Source: Branchiostoma lanceolatum
Taxonomy: Eukaryota > Chordata > Leptocardii > Amphioxiformes > Branchiostomatidae
Length of the DNA stretch: 64,000 nucleotides
Direction: 5' to 3'
NCBI RefSeq assembly: GCF_035083965.1
Contig: NC_089726.1
Coordinates: forward strand, 24,350,559-24,414,558
How positions within the stretch are numbered: position 1 is the first letter of the stretch; every line of letters starts with the position of its first letter. This document shows positions 46,203 through 57,549 of the stretch, in pieces. A model generated the notes under the pieces. It ran no database searches and had not been told where the DNA came from. It saw only the letters and a list, made by a program, of their open reading frames with translations. The translations under genes and the position numbers were made by a program.

Positions 46203-46700
46203 CTAGTCACCCGCGTCGACTCGGTGGAAGTGGATCAGGAGTACGCTGGACGTGAAGTCGGGGAGTCGAGATACACGCGTCCGCACAGGGGACGTGAGGG
46301 CAGATGGTAGAAAGGCACGCGTCCACACGGGGGACGTTGAAATCATGTTGGAGAACCGCAGGCGTCCACTCGGGGGACGTGAGGTCAGGTAGTAAGATCG
46401 CACACGTCCACACAGGGGACGTGGGGTCAGGTGGTAGCACCGATACGTCCACACGGGGGACGGGCAGTCAGGTGTTAGGTTGGCACGCGTCCACACGGGG
46501 GACGGGCAGTCAGGTGTTAGGTTGGCACGCGTCCACACGGGGGACGGGCAGTCAGGTGTTAGGTTGGCACGCGTCCACACGGGGGACGGGCAGTCAGGTG
46601 TTAGGTTGGCACGCGACCACACGGAGCGTGAAGCCGATGTAATTATGCACGTGTCTACACAAGAGACGAGATGTCAGGGTGTCGGGGTCGCACACCCACA
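46203..46700. repeat. 42-bp VNTR inside the DIRS element
   Basis: Nearly identical units (ggcacgcgtccacacggggg, then acgggcagtcaggtgttagg plus tt) start at 46,482, 46,524 and 46,566, with a fourth, variant at 46,608. Diverged units extend on both sides with conserved cgtccacacgggggacg. Because 42 is divisible by three, a minus-strand frame repeats 14 residues and stays open, but I see no support for it as a protein. It sits between the methyltransferase-like region and the recombinase. Confidence 0.85.
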
Positions 46701-47060
46701 CAGGGCGTGAAGATGATGAAGTCACGATTGGAGGTCCGACGTGGTGTGAAGTACGATCCACGGTTGTTTGTCAGGAATTCAACATCGGGCAAGGAGTCAG
46801 GTGTCGAACTCCGTCCGACCGCCCATGGGGAAGGTTAGCCCTTGGCGGTGGGGACGGGTAAACCCAACAGCGAGAGGACACTGCGAACTACACTCCCTAA
46901 GCGAGAGGAGTTAGAAAGTAATTTATCAGTGACCAAACACATTTGGGGTGAGAGGATGGACGGTGTCGCGTCACTGTCGGGGTGGAAGGGTGTGGGGGGG
47001 AAGGAGGCGAGACAGAACAAACTCAAACCGAAGTAGGGGGGGAGGGGAGGGGAGGGGAGA

Positions 47061-48152
47061 TCAAGGGAGTACACCGGGGATAAAACAAGGTTTGGTTACA
47101 AGGGGGGATTGCAAGGGTGGGCATGGTTGGCACAATCCGCACAGGCAGAAGCGTAGTGCCAAAAGTCGGAACCCAAGGGGAACACGGGCAAATGCGGAAT
47201 TTGAGGGAGCACCACTCAGGAGGTCGGGGCCAGGTGGGAGGTCTGTCCAGTTGAGAAAGGTGGCAGACAGATTTCGTCCGTCAGGGCAGAGGAGTGGCCA
47301 CCAAGCGGCCGAGCGCCAGAATGGTGTGATAAGCGTTCCACAGCAGGCGTCCTGGTTAACCTTGGAGAGAACTTTCGGGATTAGACGAGGGGGAGGAAAG
47401 ATCCAGTTTGTGTGAAGAGTCCAAGACGACGTGAAGGCATTAACCGAGTCGGCTTGTGGGTTCCACCACCTGGATGAAAAGGGTGTCAATTGGGCAGAAA
47501 AGCTAATGGCGAAACGGTCGTACGTAAACGGACCCCACAGTATGTGAAGCGTCTGGAAGACAGACACGCTCAGCTTGTAGTCGTCTAAGTCAAAGATCTT
47601 AGACAAGTAGTCGGCTTGTTCGTTCCTGTCTCGGGGTATCCAATCTGGAGTCAAATGAATGTGGTGTTGGGAATATAAAGTGTATATTGTGACAGCTTCT
47701 TCTTGCAGGTGTGGAACTCGGCTACCCCCGGAGAGTATACGGGCAACGTTTTGGTTATCGGTTCGGTGGAGAAGCTGCTTATTTGGGAGAAGGTGGATAA
47801 GTGATTGGAGTACCAGTCTGGTACCGAGAAGTTCCCTGTAAGTGGAGCTTGTGGCCGTTCCCAGTTGCCCCTCGCCGTATGGGTTGATCCGAGAGTTACA
47901 GTAAAACCACCCCAGGCGTGATTACTGGCGTCAGAGTAAGTGATAATATCAACTGAAGGAGATGGGGTCTAAATCGGGTAACCTAGTACACGAAAGAAAT
48001 TGTCTCTCCAAAAATGGAGTTCGTCCTTCGCCGCTTGTGGTAGGCGATGTCGGGAATCCCATGTGGGTGCGCTGGAAATGAAAGAGTACAGGCTCCTTGT
48101 CCATAATCGTGCGACAGGACCAAGGGCTAAACTCATCGACACAAGATTCCCT
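47061..48152 (-). pseudogene. DIRS RNase H and methyltransferase-like region
   Basis: From 48,152 down: 'NLVSMSLALGPVARLW', 'YSDASNHAWGGFTV' (first RNase H aspartate), 'STYRELLGTRLVLQSL', 'LLHRTDNQNVARIL', 'TPDWIPRDRNEQADYLSK' (last RNase H aspartate). It continues into 'LHILWGPFTYDRFA', 'WWNPQADSVNAFTSSW', 'NWIFPPPRLIPKVL' and 'GTLITPFWRSAAWWPLL', the region described in DIRS elements as methyltransferase-like. Frameshifts separate segments near 47,970 and 47,655. At 48,152 the frame continues at 50,835 across the LINE insertion. Confidence 0.8.
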
Positions 48153-48161
48153 GTTATGCGT

Positions 48162-50185
48162 TAGCATTGGAAATATAAGTGAGCAAGAGTTTGCAAATTA
48201 TTTTGAAGAGTTATATAATGGGAGTGAAGAAGACTACACACATGAGGAACACAGCAATATGAGCGAGCTTATTGAGCACATGTTGTATAACGAAGACCAG
48301 GGTAGAAATAGTTTAGACGCAGAAATAACAGAAGACGAAATTTTAGATAGCGTTAGAAACCTAAAAACAAACAAGGCACCAGGCATAGACAACCTTTTAC
48401 CAGAGTTCTTTCGTGAGAGCACTTTTGCCTTAACTGAAGTCACTGTTTAATAAGTGTTTTACACTAGGAGTTATACCACAACAGTGGACAATAGGTATTA
48501 TACAGCCACTGTTTAAATCTGGCTGTAAAGATGATGCAGCAAATTACAGAAGCATAACCTTATTATCAGTGTTTGGTAAAATATTCCTTACAATCTTGGG
48601 GAATAGACTTAACAACTAGGCTCAAGTAGAAGGCAAGTTGGTGGAATCTCAAATGGGTTTCAGAAAAGGATATGGTGTGCTTGATAACCTGTTCTGTTTA
48701 AATTCTCTGATACACAAATACCTTACAAGGCCACGTGGACGTTTTTACTGTGCATTTGTTGATTTCTCCAAAGCATTTGATAGTGTAAATAGAGTGTACT
48801 TGTGGTGGAAATTGCTACAGGGGGGAGTAAGTAGCAAAATGGTGAAACTTGTGCAATCCTTATATCAGGAAGTAAAATCATGTGTCAGAGTTAAGAATCA
48901 GTTAAGTGATATGTTTAGATGTAACAAGGGAGTACGCCAGGGCTGTATCTTATCACCTTTCCTATTTGCATTCTTTGTAAGAGATTTAGACGACCATTTG
49001 ATACAAAGCGGGTGCAGAGGTATACAAGTAGGAGATGTGGAAATTGTAAGCTTGATGTTTGCAGACGACTTAGCACTGTGCGCTGACTCAGTAATAGGCC
49101 TCCAAAGGGTCTTAAATGCATTAAACACATATTGTAACAAATGGCAGTTAACAGTAAATTTAGTTAAGACTAAAGTAATGGTGTTTCGAAATGGGGGGAA
49201 ACTTAGACGGACTGAGAGATGGTTTTATGCTGGGAGTAAAGTAGAGGTAGTAAGCACCTACAAATACTTAGGTATAATAATCTCATCAAGTGGTAATTGG
49301 TTTAAAGCACAGGAGACTCTTGCAGGTCAGGCTTCTAAAGCAATTTTCATATTAAAAAAGAGGATTCATAAATTTGGAGTGTTACCACCACAACTAGTTT
49401 TTAAAATGTTTGACACTATGATTCTTCCTATCATGATGTACGGAAGTGAAATATGGGGTTTTCACCCTTGTAAACAATTAGATATAGTTCATAACAAATT
49501 TTGTAAGTTTTACCTAGGTCTTGGACAATCCACACCAAACATTGCAGTATTGGGGGAACTGGGTAGATATCCACTGAGCACCCTCAGACACATTAGAATT
49601 ATTAAGTTTTGGGTTAAAGTGTTAGAATTAAATAATAACAGATATACTAAGAAATGCTATAAACTATTATATGACCTGGACCAGGTGGATAGGAAATCCT
49701 GGGTAAGTGAGGTTAAACAGTTATTGATTGCACATGGCATGCAGGAAGCATGGTTTAACCAAGGAGTTGGGAACAAAGATGAATTTATTGGAGTATTTAA
49801 GAAAAGGACTAAACGTTATGCAATACAACTATGGAATGATCAATTGGAAACTTCAAATAGGCTGAAAACATATGGTGAAATCAAAGACAGATTCTGTACA
49901 GAAAGATATTTAAGTATTATCAATGTCTTTAAATATAGGAAAGCGCTCGCGCAGCTGAGATGCTCAGCCAACACACTAAGAATAGAGGTAGGACGTCACT
50001 CAAATATCAATAAACAGAACAGGTTATGCCCATTATGTGATGAGGGAGTTATTAAGGACGAGTACCATTTCGTTATGGAATGCCCTTTTCTCAAAAGATT
50101 AAGAGCCATGTTGTTACCCTATTATTATGTCAAGCAGCCAAATCCACACAAGTTTACTGAGTTGATGGGGGGGGCCCTCTACTGA
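48162..50185 (+). pseudogene. LINE RT ORF with C-terminal zinc motif, two lesions
   Basis: Reads 'NYFEELYNGSEEDYTHEE', 'LKTNKAPGIDNLLPEFF', a one-base insertion near 48,435, 'GVIPQQWTIGIIQPLFKSG', a TAG at about 48,618, then 515 uninterrupted codons from 48,638: 'FYCAFVDFSKAFDSVN' (motif A), 'GVRQGCILSPFLFA' (B), 'LMFADDLALCAD' (C), 'YKYLGIIIS' (thumb), 'MYGSEIWGFHP', and a Cys-Cys-His-Cys motif 'CPLCDEGVIKDEYHFVMEC'. With only two lesions it is a young copy. It shares its architecture with the LINE at 57.7-59.6 kb. I do not assign a clade. Confidence 0.9.
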
Positions 50186-50349
50186 TGTAATTAGACGCCT
50201 TGGAAAATATGCTTACTTTGCTTTCGCCATAAGACACCAACACATCAGCAGTTTACACAGCACATCTGACATGTCCATTTAATCTCTTTATGTTTTATGA
50301 CACGATTACTCTATTGTTGATTTGATTATGTTATGTTATTTTGACCTTG

Positions 50350-50539
50350 CACTGCACGAAATGGCCTCGTATCCCGGCGTATACGTACAGGGATTCCTCC
50401 GGAAATATTCCATATCCCGGTGCGGATTTAGCGTTTCCGTTAGTTTTAACGGATACGCTAAATCCGCACCGGGATATGGAATATTTCCGGAGGAATCCCT
50501 GTACGTATACGCCGGGATACGAGGCCATTTTGTGCAGTG
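50350..50539. mobile_element. 190-bp palindromic MITE with 3-bp TSD
   Basis: The two halves are near-perfect inverted copies around about 50,444, with a short spacer; the ends are cactgcacgaaatggcctcg and its complement with one mismatch. TTG flanks it at 50,347-50,349 and 50,540-50,542. It lies in the LINE 3' UTR. Full-length self-complementarity means any transcript would form one long hairpin. Similar termini occur at the satellite arrays at 36,699 and 40,049. The 3-bp duplication would suit PIF/Harbinger, but this is weak evidence. Confidence 0.9.
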
Positions 50540-50834
50540 TTGGTTTTATGATTTAGTATTAATTAATTTACCATTACTTTACTGGGTGTAACAGCTTTTA
50601 ATTTTTGTTAGTAATGACAAAACTTTTCAAGTGTTATTTCATTTTGCTCATTTGTTATTCTGTATTTTGTACTGTGTTGAATTTGTGTTTCATGCTTTAC
50701 GTTCGTTTATTTATTTACTGTGATGTTAATGTTGATCAGTTGTGATTATCTTTTTTATTCTGTGTACAAATTTGTTGCAAGAGCCAATTGTTGGCAGAAA
50801 GCAAATAAAGTTTATTCATTCATTCGTTATGCGT

Positions 50835-51830
50835 GCAACAGACCGTGCCGAGATGCTGTCGGAAGAGGAGATTGCGTTAGTGATGAGAGCGGAAAAAAGT
50901 TCGCATCGGCTCGCCACTCATGCGGGGAATACAGTAGCTCTTAGGGGGGGGGGGGCTTGGTGGGCTAATAGCCCCAAGTCTGCTAAGTCTTGCCGCATGG
51001 TTGCGGCCATGTGGGCGCATCCCTGAAATGAACCATCTGCACCTGAGCCATCATCTAAATACATAAAGCAACGAAACCCTTGACCTCTCCAGTGAGCCAC
51101 TACTGGGCGCATAATTTTGGTGAAGACGTAAGGGGCTGGAGAGAGGCCAAAGGGCAATAAGGCAAACATAAAGAAACGGTTGGACCAGGTGAAGCCTAAA
51201 TAAGGTATATGGTAATCTGCTATATCTATGTGATGATAACCATTCTTCAGGTCAAAATTGAAGAACCAGTCACCTTTGTGGAAAAGATCGATTAGACATG
51301 GGAGGCCACCAAAGGAAATTTAAACTTAGCTAAATGTGTGTTAAGGAAATGCAGATTGATGATGAGGCGAAGTTTGCCGCCCTTTTTAGGGACGACCTTG
51401 AGGGGGCTGCAGAGACGCAGGTGGTCTCTGGTTGGAACTTCCAAAATGCTTCCCACGGTCAGTAGTTCTTGGATGGCAGAGTCGACAAAGGCGCTGTGTG
51501 TGTGACAGGACTGTTGATTAGGGAATGTTTTATTAGGTGGAAGTTGTAAAAACGGGAGACAAAAACCGTGTTGGATGATGCGGAGGACAAAGGGACTGGC
51601 GCCAATGGAGCGCCACTTGTCCAGATGTTCTCGTAACCGCCCACAGACTTGTGGGTGGTCGGCATCCTGTTCATAAAGGATGTGCGTGTCATCATCAGGG
51701 GGGTCAAACGAAGCCGACGTACAAGAAACAATGGGGTATAAGGTGTTGGGGCCAGAAGAAATGGCGGGAGTTAGCTCTGGTACAACAAAGTCATCAAAAG
51801 GTTCTAAGGACTGGGTGAAAGGGATATCAG
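50835..51830 (-). pseudogene. DIRS reverse transcriptase
   Basis: Pieces in order: 'HLRLCSPLKVVPKKGGKLRL', 'NLHFLNTHLAKFKFPL', a frameshift near 51,295, 'NFDLKNGYHHIDIADYHI' (motif A aspartate), 'FALLPFGLSPAPYVFTK' (B), 'CFMYLDDGSGADGS' (C, catalytic DD), then a frameshift at the poly-G run at 50,944-50,953. 'DLKNGYHH' and 'YLDDG' are typical of DIRS rather than LINE RTs. The gene continues at 48,152. Confidence 0.85.
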
Positions 51831-52740
51831 AATGGGCACAGGATAGACTGCTGGGGAGGAAATCCTGTGGGAAGAAAGGCGGATTACTTGCTGCCAAACT
51901 TGGGGCAGTCTTTGGCTCTGTGAGACGTGTCGCCGCAAGTGAAGCAGCCGGCATGGCCGGGTCCTCGTGGAGAGCGAAAATCCTGTGAAGGGGGGCCAGA
52001 GGGGGGTCTAGAGACTGTAGAAGTTGGGCGGTTATGAGAAGGGCGGGTAGGGGCAGAGGAGAAACGCCGACGTTCCTCCTCGACTGCCTTGTCCAGCGTG
52101 ACTCCTCATCTCTAGAAGAAAAAGTGACTTCATTATTAGAATGGAAGCGGTCCACAGCCGCCCACAAAACCTTGTCTGCTAGAATGATATCACGATTTCT
52201 AGTATCCAACTCACCAATCGCCTGGTCCAGTAGGTCGTTCTTTTCCTCCGGGGAGCGGATGAGCTTAGCCGTGGTCAGCTGCTCGCGCAGGTTGACGTTG
52301 AAGTTGTAGTTCCTCTTGTTACCTTCGCGGGCCCAGGTTCTGCTGGAGGTGGGCGTCTGCCCGTGCCTCGCGCACGGACCTCGGTTTGCAAGGACTCCAG
52401 TCGCTGGTCAACAGCAGCCTGACGCCTCTCCATGCGGGACAGTACCGCCATCACCGGGTCAGCGTCTTCAGGTGGGGTCGAGCGTCAAGAGGGGCCTGGT
52501 TCGCATCTTGGAGGGGGTGGACCGAAAACAACGCGGGGTATGGCTCGGAGCCGCCGGTGGTGTCTCCGGGCCTGGGTCGGAGTCGTCGGGAGCTGAGCTT
52601 GTCGAAGCGGTGGTAGCCAAACGGGATGCTGCAGAAGCGCTGGCAGCCGCCGGTGTCTGCGTGGCGAACGATCGCGAAGCCGACCTAGAGGCGGCCCTGC
52701 TGCGGGTACGAGAGCGTGTAACGCGCTGAGCCCTAGGCAT
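51830..52740 (-). pseudogene. DIRS gag-like ORF
   Basis: Begins at the ATG at 52,740 with an Arg/Ser-rich start ('MPRAQRVTRSRTRSRAASR'), has a coiled-coil-like stretch ('AVLSRMERRQAAVDQRLESL'), then after a frameshift 'YNFNVNLREQLTTAKLI' and 'DEAIG'-like acidic text. In another frame at 51,905-51,970 a CCHC knuckle is readable ('GCFTCGDTSHRAKDC'). Several frameshifts separate these. The protein would bind RNA in the particle. 52,741-52,925 is the likely 5' untranslated end. Confidence 0.75.
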
Positions 52741-52929
52741 GGCAACGTAGGGTAATCCTCGGGGCGGTAAAAGCACAATCGAAGGTGCCAACAAAAAACC
52801 CAACCGTACGCTAGAAGTGATAGCGACGAATGAGGTTAGGGAGTGAGGACAAGTGGGGGGTAAGAGCGGTAGCCAATAAGGGGAGACGTAAAGATAAGGG
52901 GACATCCGTCCAATTTGCAAGCCGACAGG

Positions 52930-54003
52930 AAACGTGAATTCTCCTGCATTTTCCTATATTTTCCTGGTTTCTCGTGTATTCTCCTGCATTCTACTCTATT
53001 ATCCTGCTTTCTCCTACATTCTCCTGCATTCTCCTGTTTTTGCCTGCATTCTCCGAAATTCTGCTGCCTTTCTCCTATAGTTTCCTGCGTGCTCCTGCAT
53101 TCTCTTGCTTTTTACTATATTCTCCTGCATTTTCCTATTTTCTCTTGCTTTCTCCTGCTTTCTCCTGCTTTCTCCGATATTCTTTTGGATTCTCCTGTAT
53201 ACCCCTGGTTTCACCTGTATCATGCTGCTTTTTTTTACATTCTCCTGCATTCTCCTGCTTTTACCTGCATTCTCCTACATTCTCCTGCCTTCTCCTTTAC
53301 TCTCCCGGTCTCTCCTTTATTCTCCTGCTTTCTCCCATATTCTCCTGCATTCTTTTATATTCTGCTGGTTTTTCCAATATTCTTCTCCTTTCTCCTATAT
53401 TCTCTTGCTTTTTTCTACATTCTCCTGCTCTCTCCTGCATTCTCCTGATTTTTCCTGCATTCTACTACATTCTTCTGCCTTCTCCCATATTCTCCTGGTT
53501 TCTTCTGCTTTCTCCTATATTCTCCTGCATTCTTTTATATTCTCCTGCAATTTTCCTATATTCTCCTGCTTTCTCCAATATTCTCCTGGTTTCTCCTATC
53601 TTCTCCTGGTTTCACCTATATCCTCCTGTTTTTTTTTTTTATCCTCCTGGTTTCTCCTATATTCTCCTGGTTTCTCCTATATTCTCCTGGTTTCTCCTAT
53701 ATACTCCTGGTTTCTCCTATATTCTTCTGCGTTCTCTTATATTGTCCTGCTTTAGCTTAAGTTCTCTTGCCTTCTCCTATATTCGCCTGGTTTCTCCTAT
53801 ATTCTCCTGCATTCTCCAATATTTTCCCGCTTTCTCCTATATACTCCTGCATTCTCCTATATTCTTCTGCATTCTGCTATATTCTCCTTGATTCCCTATA
53901 TTCTCCTGCATTCTCCTATATTCTCATGGTTCATCTTAGTTTCTCCTGCTTTCTCCTTTAGTTTGCTTTATTCTCCTAGGATCCTATATTCTCCTACATT
54001 CTC
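52930..54003 (+). repeat. Long TTCTCC minisatellite tract
   Basis: About 1.07 kb of the 10-bp unit with variants such as ctggtttctcctatattctc (a homogenised 20-bp dimer at 53,645-53,720). It begins directly after the DIRS 5' end. It is probably the continuation of the minisatellite end at 44,185-44,285, pushed apart by the DIRS insertion. Open frames of over 200 codons here are artefacts. Confidence 0.9.
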
Positions 54004-54029
54004 GGTGTATGTTGATATGGTGAAGAGAA

Positions 54030-55117
54030 GGTGGTCCCACAAAAGACGAGGGGAAGAAAGACAAGGCATTCAGAGGACCCGAGGGTGGCAAAGGCTAGAC
54101 ACGAGCTGAAAAACACGTACGGTCAATGCAAGGAGAACACAACCCAAGAGAATAGCCAGGCCCAAAAGAAGTTTAAAGCAGCTTATTACTGTGGAAGAGG
54201 AAGAACTCAGCAGCAAGATCGGAGAAGTGGAGAAGTCCTATCTGAACTGCAAGCATGGACGGAGCTGGAAACTCATTAACGACATCACTGATAGAAAGAC
54301 AACTCGGAAGGGACAGCTGGAAGGAAGTACACAGGAAGAAAGGATAGAGAACTGGTACAACCACTTCAATAATCTCCTTGGAGATTCTTCTAGCATCACC
54401 GATGAAGGCGAAAAAATTCCTTCTGTGTTTGAGGAGATTGACATCAAGGAGGGCCCATTCGAACAAGAGGAATATGAAGGGGTTAAGAAACTTTGGTTGA
54501 AGGAAAGGCTAGTGGGGAAGATGGAATACCTCCAGAAGTTCGAGAGAGTACTGATGAAGGGGGAAAAGCCAGGAAGGTGGTCCCTGCTAAACATCGTGCC
54601 CATACCCGAATCCGGAAACCTTAGACTGGGTAGTAACTACAGGGGTATCAGCCTGAGCTCACTTGTAGCTAAAACGTTCAACAGGATGATTCTTAACCGA
54701 ATAAGGCCAGCTGTGGACGAACTACTGAGATGTAACCAAAACGGGTTCCGAGAAGAAAGATCGACAGTTGCGCACATACTTGCTCTACGCAGACTGATAG
54801 AGGGGATAACGAGTCACAACCTGCCTACCAGTATCACCTACATAGATTTTCGGAAGGCTTTTGACTTGGATAGTCAGCGGCATTGGCAGTCTGTACGAAG
54901 GTACAAGAGCAAAAGTGATAACTCCAGACGGGGACACCAGGCCTTTTGAGATTCAAGCTGGAGTGCTGCAAGGAGACACCATAGCACCATACTTGTTTGT
55001 AGTAGTGTTGGACTACACACTCAGGGTGGCCATAGAAGGGCGGGAAGAGGAGTTAAGCTTTCAACTGGTGAGGAGAAAGAGTAGAAGAATTGGCCCAAGA
55101 ACAGTAACGGACTTGGA
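54030..55117 (+). pseudogene. Non-LTR RT fragment, ends just before the catalytic motif
   Basis: Plus-strand text: 'PRVAKARHELKNTYGQCK' (linker), a frameshift near 54,190, 'GRSWKLINDITDRKT', 'NYRGISLSSLVAKTFNRMI', 'NQNGFREERSTVAHILALRR', 'TYIDFRKAFDLDS' (motif A), a frameshift and loss near 54,870, 'GVLQGDTIAPYLFVVVLDY' (B), 'RKSRRIGPRTVTDLD'. The expected FADD aspartates should follow immediately, but at 55,117 the sequence changes to the arm 2 repeat. It is therefore truncated by that repeat. Confidence 0.85.
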
Positions 55118-57549
55118 CAATAATTGTCTAAATTTCTGTCACAGCAAAGAGTTTGTCCATAATTGCTTGCTTAATATATTCATCAGATGTGAAGAAACGT
55201 TGTTTATCCGAGGTGGCCTTCACTCAATGACAGGGACAGCTCTTTTGTGCCATTGGAAACTGCGACCTGGGATGATTTATTAGCGTCTGGGTCCAAGCAT
55301 GTGATTAAAGCGACCTCGCTGTAGGCGGAACTCTCTCTTTTCTGGCAAGAACAAAAGCCGTATGTCCTTTGTCGGCGTCATGGCGCCAGGTGTGTAATTA
55401 AAGAGATCTTATCAGACAAAGGACGACCTATTCTGCCGTGAGAAACAGCCACCTGTGCTGATTTGTCGGCGTGATGAAAGACATCTTGTCAGATGATGGA
55501 CGTTCTTTTGTGCCACGGAGAACTGATTGGTAGATGTGCCCTCGACAACATGTTGCGCGTTTGTACTTAGCAAAACATAGGTACTTACTAATAGTATTTT
55601 GCGTATCTCTTTCTGTAGTTAACAGGTCATGCCACACGCGCTCTGTAGATGATCGGTGCCATCGTGAAATGTTTATGTGCACACACCTTTCCTCAAGGAT
55701 AAATTATCATAATCACAGTATTATTCAGACAGTTGGTGTGACCCCATTTTAAACCTTAAGACACTTTGTCTTAAAATTTCATTCCTGTTTGAAACCTACT
55801 GATGTCTTCTTATGAAAGAATACGTTTTATTTCCATTTCTTGAGTAGATTTTTTAACATAAAGCAATGTGACTATGTCAGCCATTTTGTGAGCAGATAAC
55901 TTAGGTATTCTTAATGCTTGAATAACGTGGCATACTTTTAGGACGGTCGGTTGCATAAACGCTAAAGGTCACCAACTGTCACTTTACAGTAGTCTTTCTG
56001 CACATCGTCACGTAACAAACTGTTGCGCTTGTTTCAAAGTTTGGAATACCTTTTTTTGAGGTGAGTTGTTCTCCTACAATTTGATTAGAGTAAACGCAAA
56101 ATCACAAATATAGTCTGTACTGAGATACGTAGGTATCTTCAAAGTATCTAATAATGTGAGCGTATTAAGGCTGCGCTAAATGTAGCTAGATTTTTCCAGT
56201 GTTCTGCTTGTTTGATTTACAATGATAAACTGAACCTGGGGACACTTGTAATCTGTTTTGTTGATTTTTAGATGATGAGTTACGTTTCAACAATCAATAA
56301 CGGTACCGCTTCGTTCATTTACGATGTTGAGCTTATTCTGAACGATATATACAGACGAACAAATATAAGCAACAACAGGAGGGGGGAAGTACTAAGTTAA
56401 ACCAAATTACATTTGATCAGATTGGATGGAAACACCGGATTGTCCACGGTAGGGTACCATTGATTTTTCATTGTCACAGTTCTAAGAAGAGCATTCGAGC
56501 ATGAATGTAACATTTCTTTATTGTAAAAATCAGCGGGTTAAAACTAGTTTCGTACAAATTTGCAAGCAATGGTAAACAGGTTTGATAAGAGGTCGTTTGA
56601 AGTAATTGTATCTAAATGAACGTAGTTTTCTTGCTTGGTCGATTTACGATGACGGGCTAATCTGGAAATACTTGTACTATGACTGTTTTTATTTATTTAT
56701 TTAAGATGGTGACGGTTAAACGGTTTATAACGGTAACCGATTCACTTATTTACAATTTTGAGCTACGTTTGAAAGATTTATACCAATAAACACAATTGAG
56801 TAACAACAGTAGGGGCAGGGGGTCAATGATGTCCTAACCTAATCATATTTGATAAGATTGGATTGTTAACGGTAAGCTACCATTCTTTTTTCATAGTCAC
56901 AGTTCTAAGAAGGACATTATGAAATGGCTATAACATCTTTAGATTGTAAAAATCAGTGGGGTTAAACCTATCTGATACAAATTTGCAATGAAAGATAAAC
57001 AGGTGAAATAAGAGGTGATAAGTTGCTAACTTAAAAAGCCTATAAAGTCAAAAGTATCACCGTCATTTCTTTGAAGTAAATTTTGTAAACATCGCTACAC
57101 ATTTCGACATATACTGTGGTGATCTAGTCTCCCTTTATAGTAATTATAATGCTTACTTGCTTACTCATAATAACACTTATCATTATATATTTTCAATATG
57201 TTGATCTACACAACTAAGAATGACACAATACGATAAAAAGTTTTAAAGCAGGTGCGTCTGCAGGGAAACTTGTATGTAGCTTTTTATGGGAACACCTCCT
57301 ATTTGCTTGCTAAAATTGGTTATAGTCTTGATTACCGATAGAAAGATGATAAGAACGTTCTTCAAATAATACATAGGTAGTAATAACGATGTAATAATGA
57401 TGATCAAATAATGAAATAAATAAAGATAGATAGATATTGAACAAATGACGTGATTACTTGAAACGAGTGTGGCTTACGAGATTGATTCTAATGACACTTT
57501 TAGACATAAGAAAACACAAGGGGTCTAAATTGTGATTCATTTCTTATTA

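Larger units (their letters stand above)
48162..50825 (+). mobile_element. 5'-truncated LINE inserted in DIRS, 9-bp TSD
   Basis: Flanked by gttatgcgt at 48,153-48,161 and 50,826-50,834. Deleting the LINE and one repeat joins the DIRS frame '...SARSVARIT|GNLVSMSLALG' with no shift, so the boundaries are secure. The body is 2,664 bp with a 3' end reading 'gcaaataaagtttattcatt' and (ATTC)n. It carries one RT ORF with two lesions and, in its 3' UTR, a 190-bp palindromic MITE. Confidence 0.95.
44290..52925 (-). mobile_element. DIRS-type tyrosine-recombinase retrotransposon, interrupted by a LINE
   Basis: Minus-strand order is gag (52,740-51,830), RT (about 51,830-50,835), RNase H (48,152-47,590), a methyltransferase-like region (47,590-47,060), a GC-rich spacer with tandem repeats, then tyrosine recombinase (45,440-44,380). 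This is the DIRS gene order. The DIRS part spans about 5.96 kb once the 2.66-kb LINE and its duplicated 9 bp are removed. Both ends abut TTCTCC minisatellite in the same orientation, so it probably inserted there. Terminal repeats could not be fixed. Multiple frameshifts make it inactive. Confidence 0.85.

Noticed and set aside
46203..46622. 139-codon minus-strand frame with four identical 14-residue repeats
   Set aside because: It is the 42-bp tandem repeat read in frame, in a spacer of the DIRS element, with no other coding evidence.
52915..53961. Long Ser/Phe/Leu/Pro-rich open frames (up to about 305 codons) in all three forward frames
   Set aside because: They are translations of the 10-bp TTCTCC minisatellite, which contains no stop in any forward frame; the same applies at 18,196-18,733 and 19,067-19,565.
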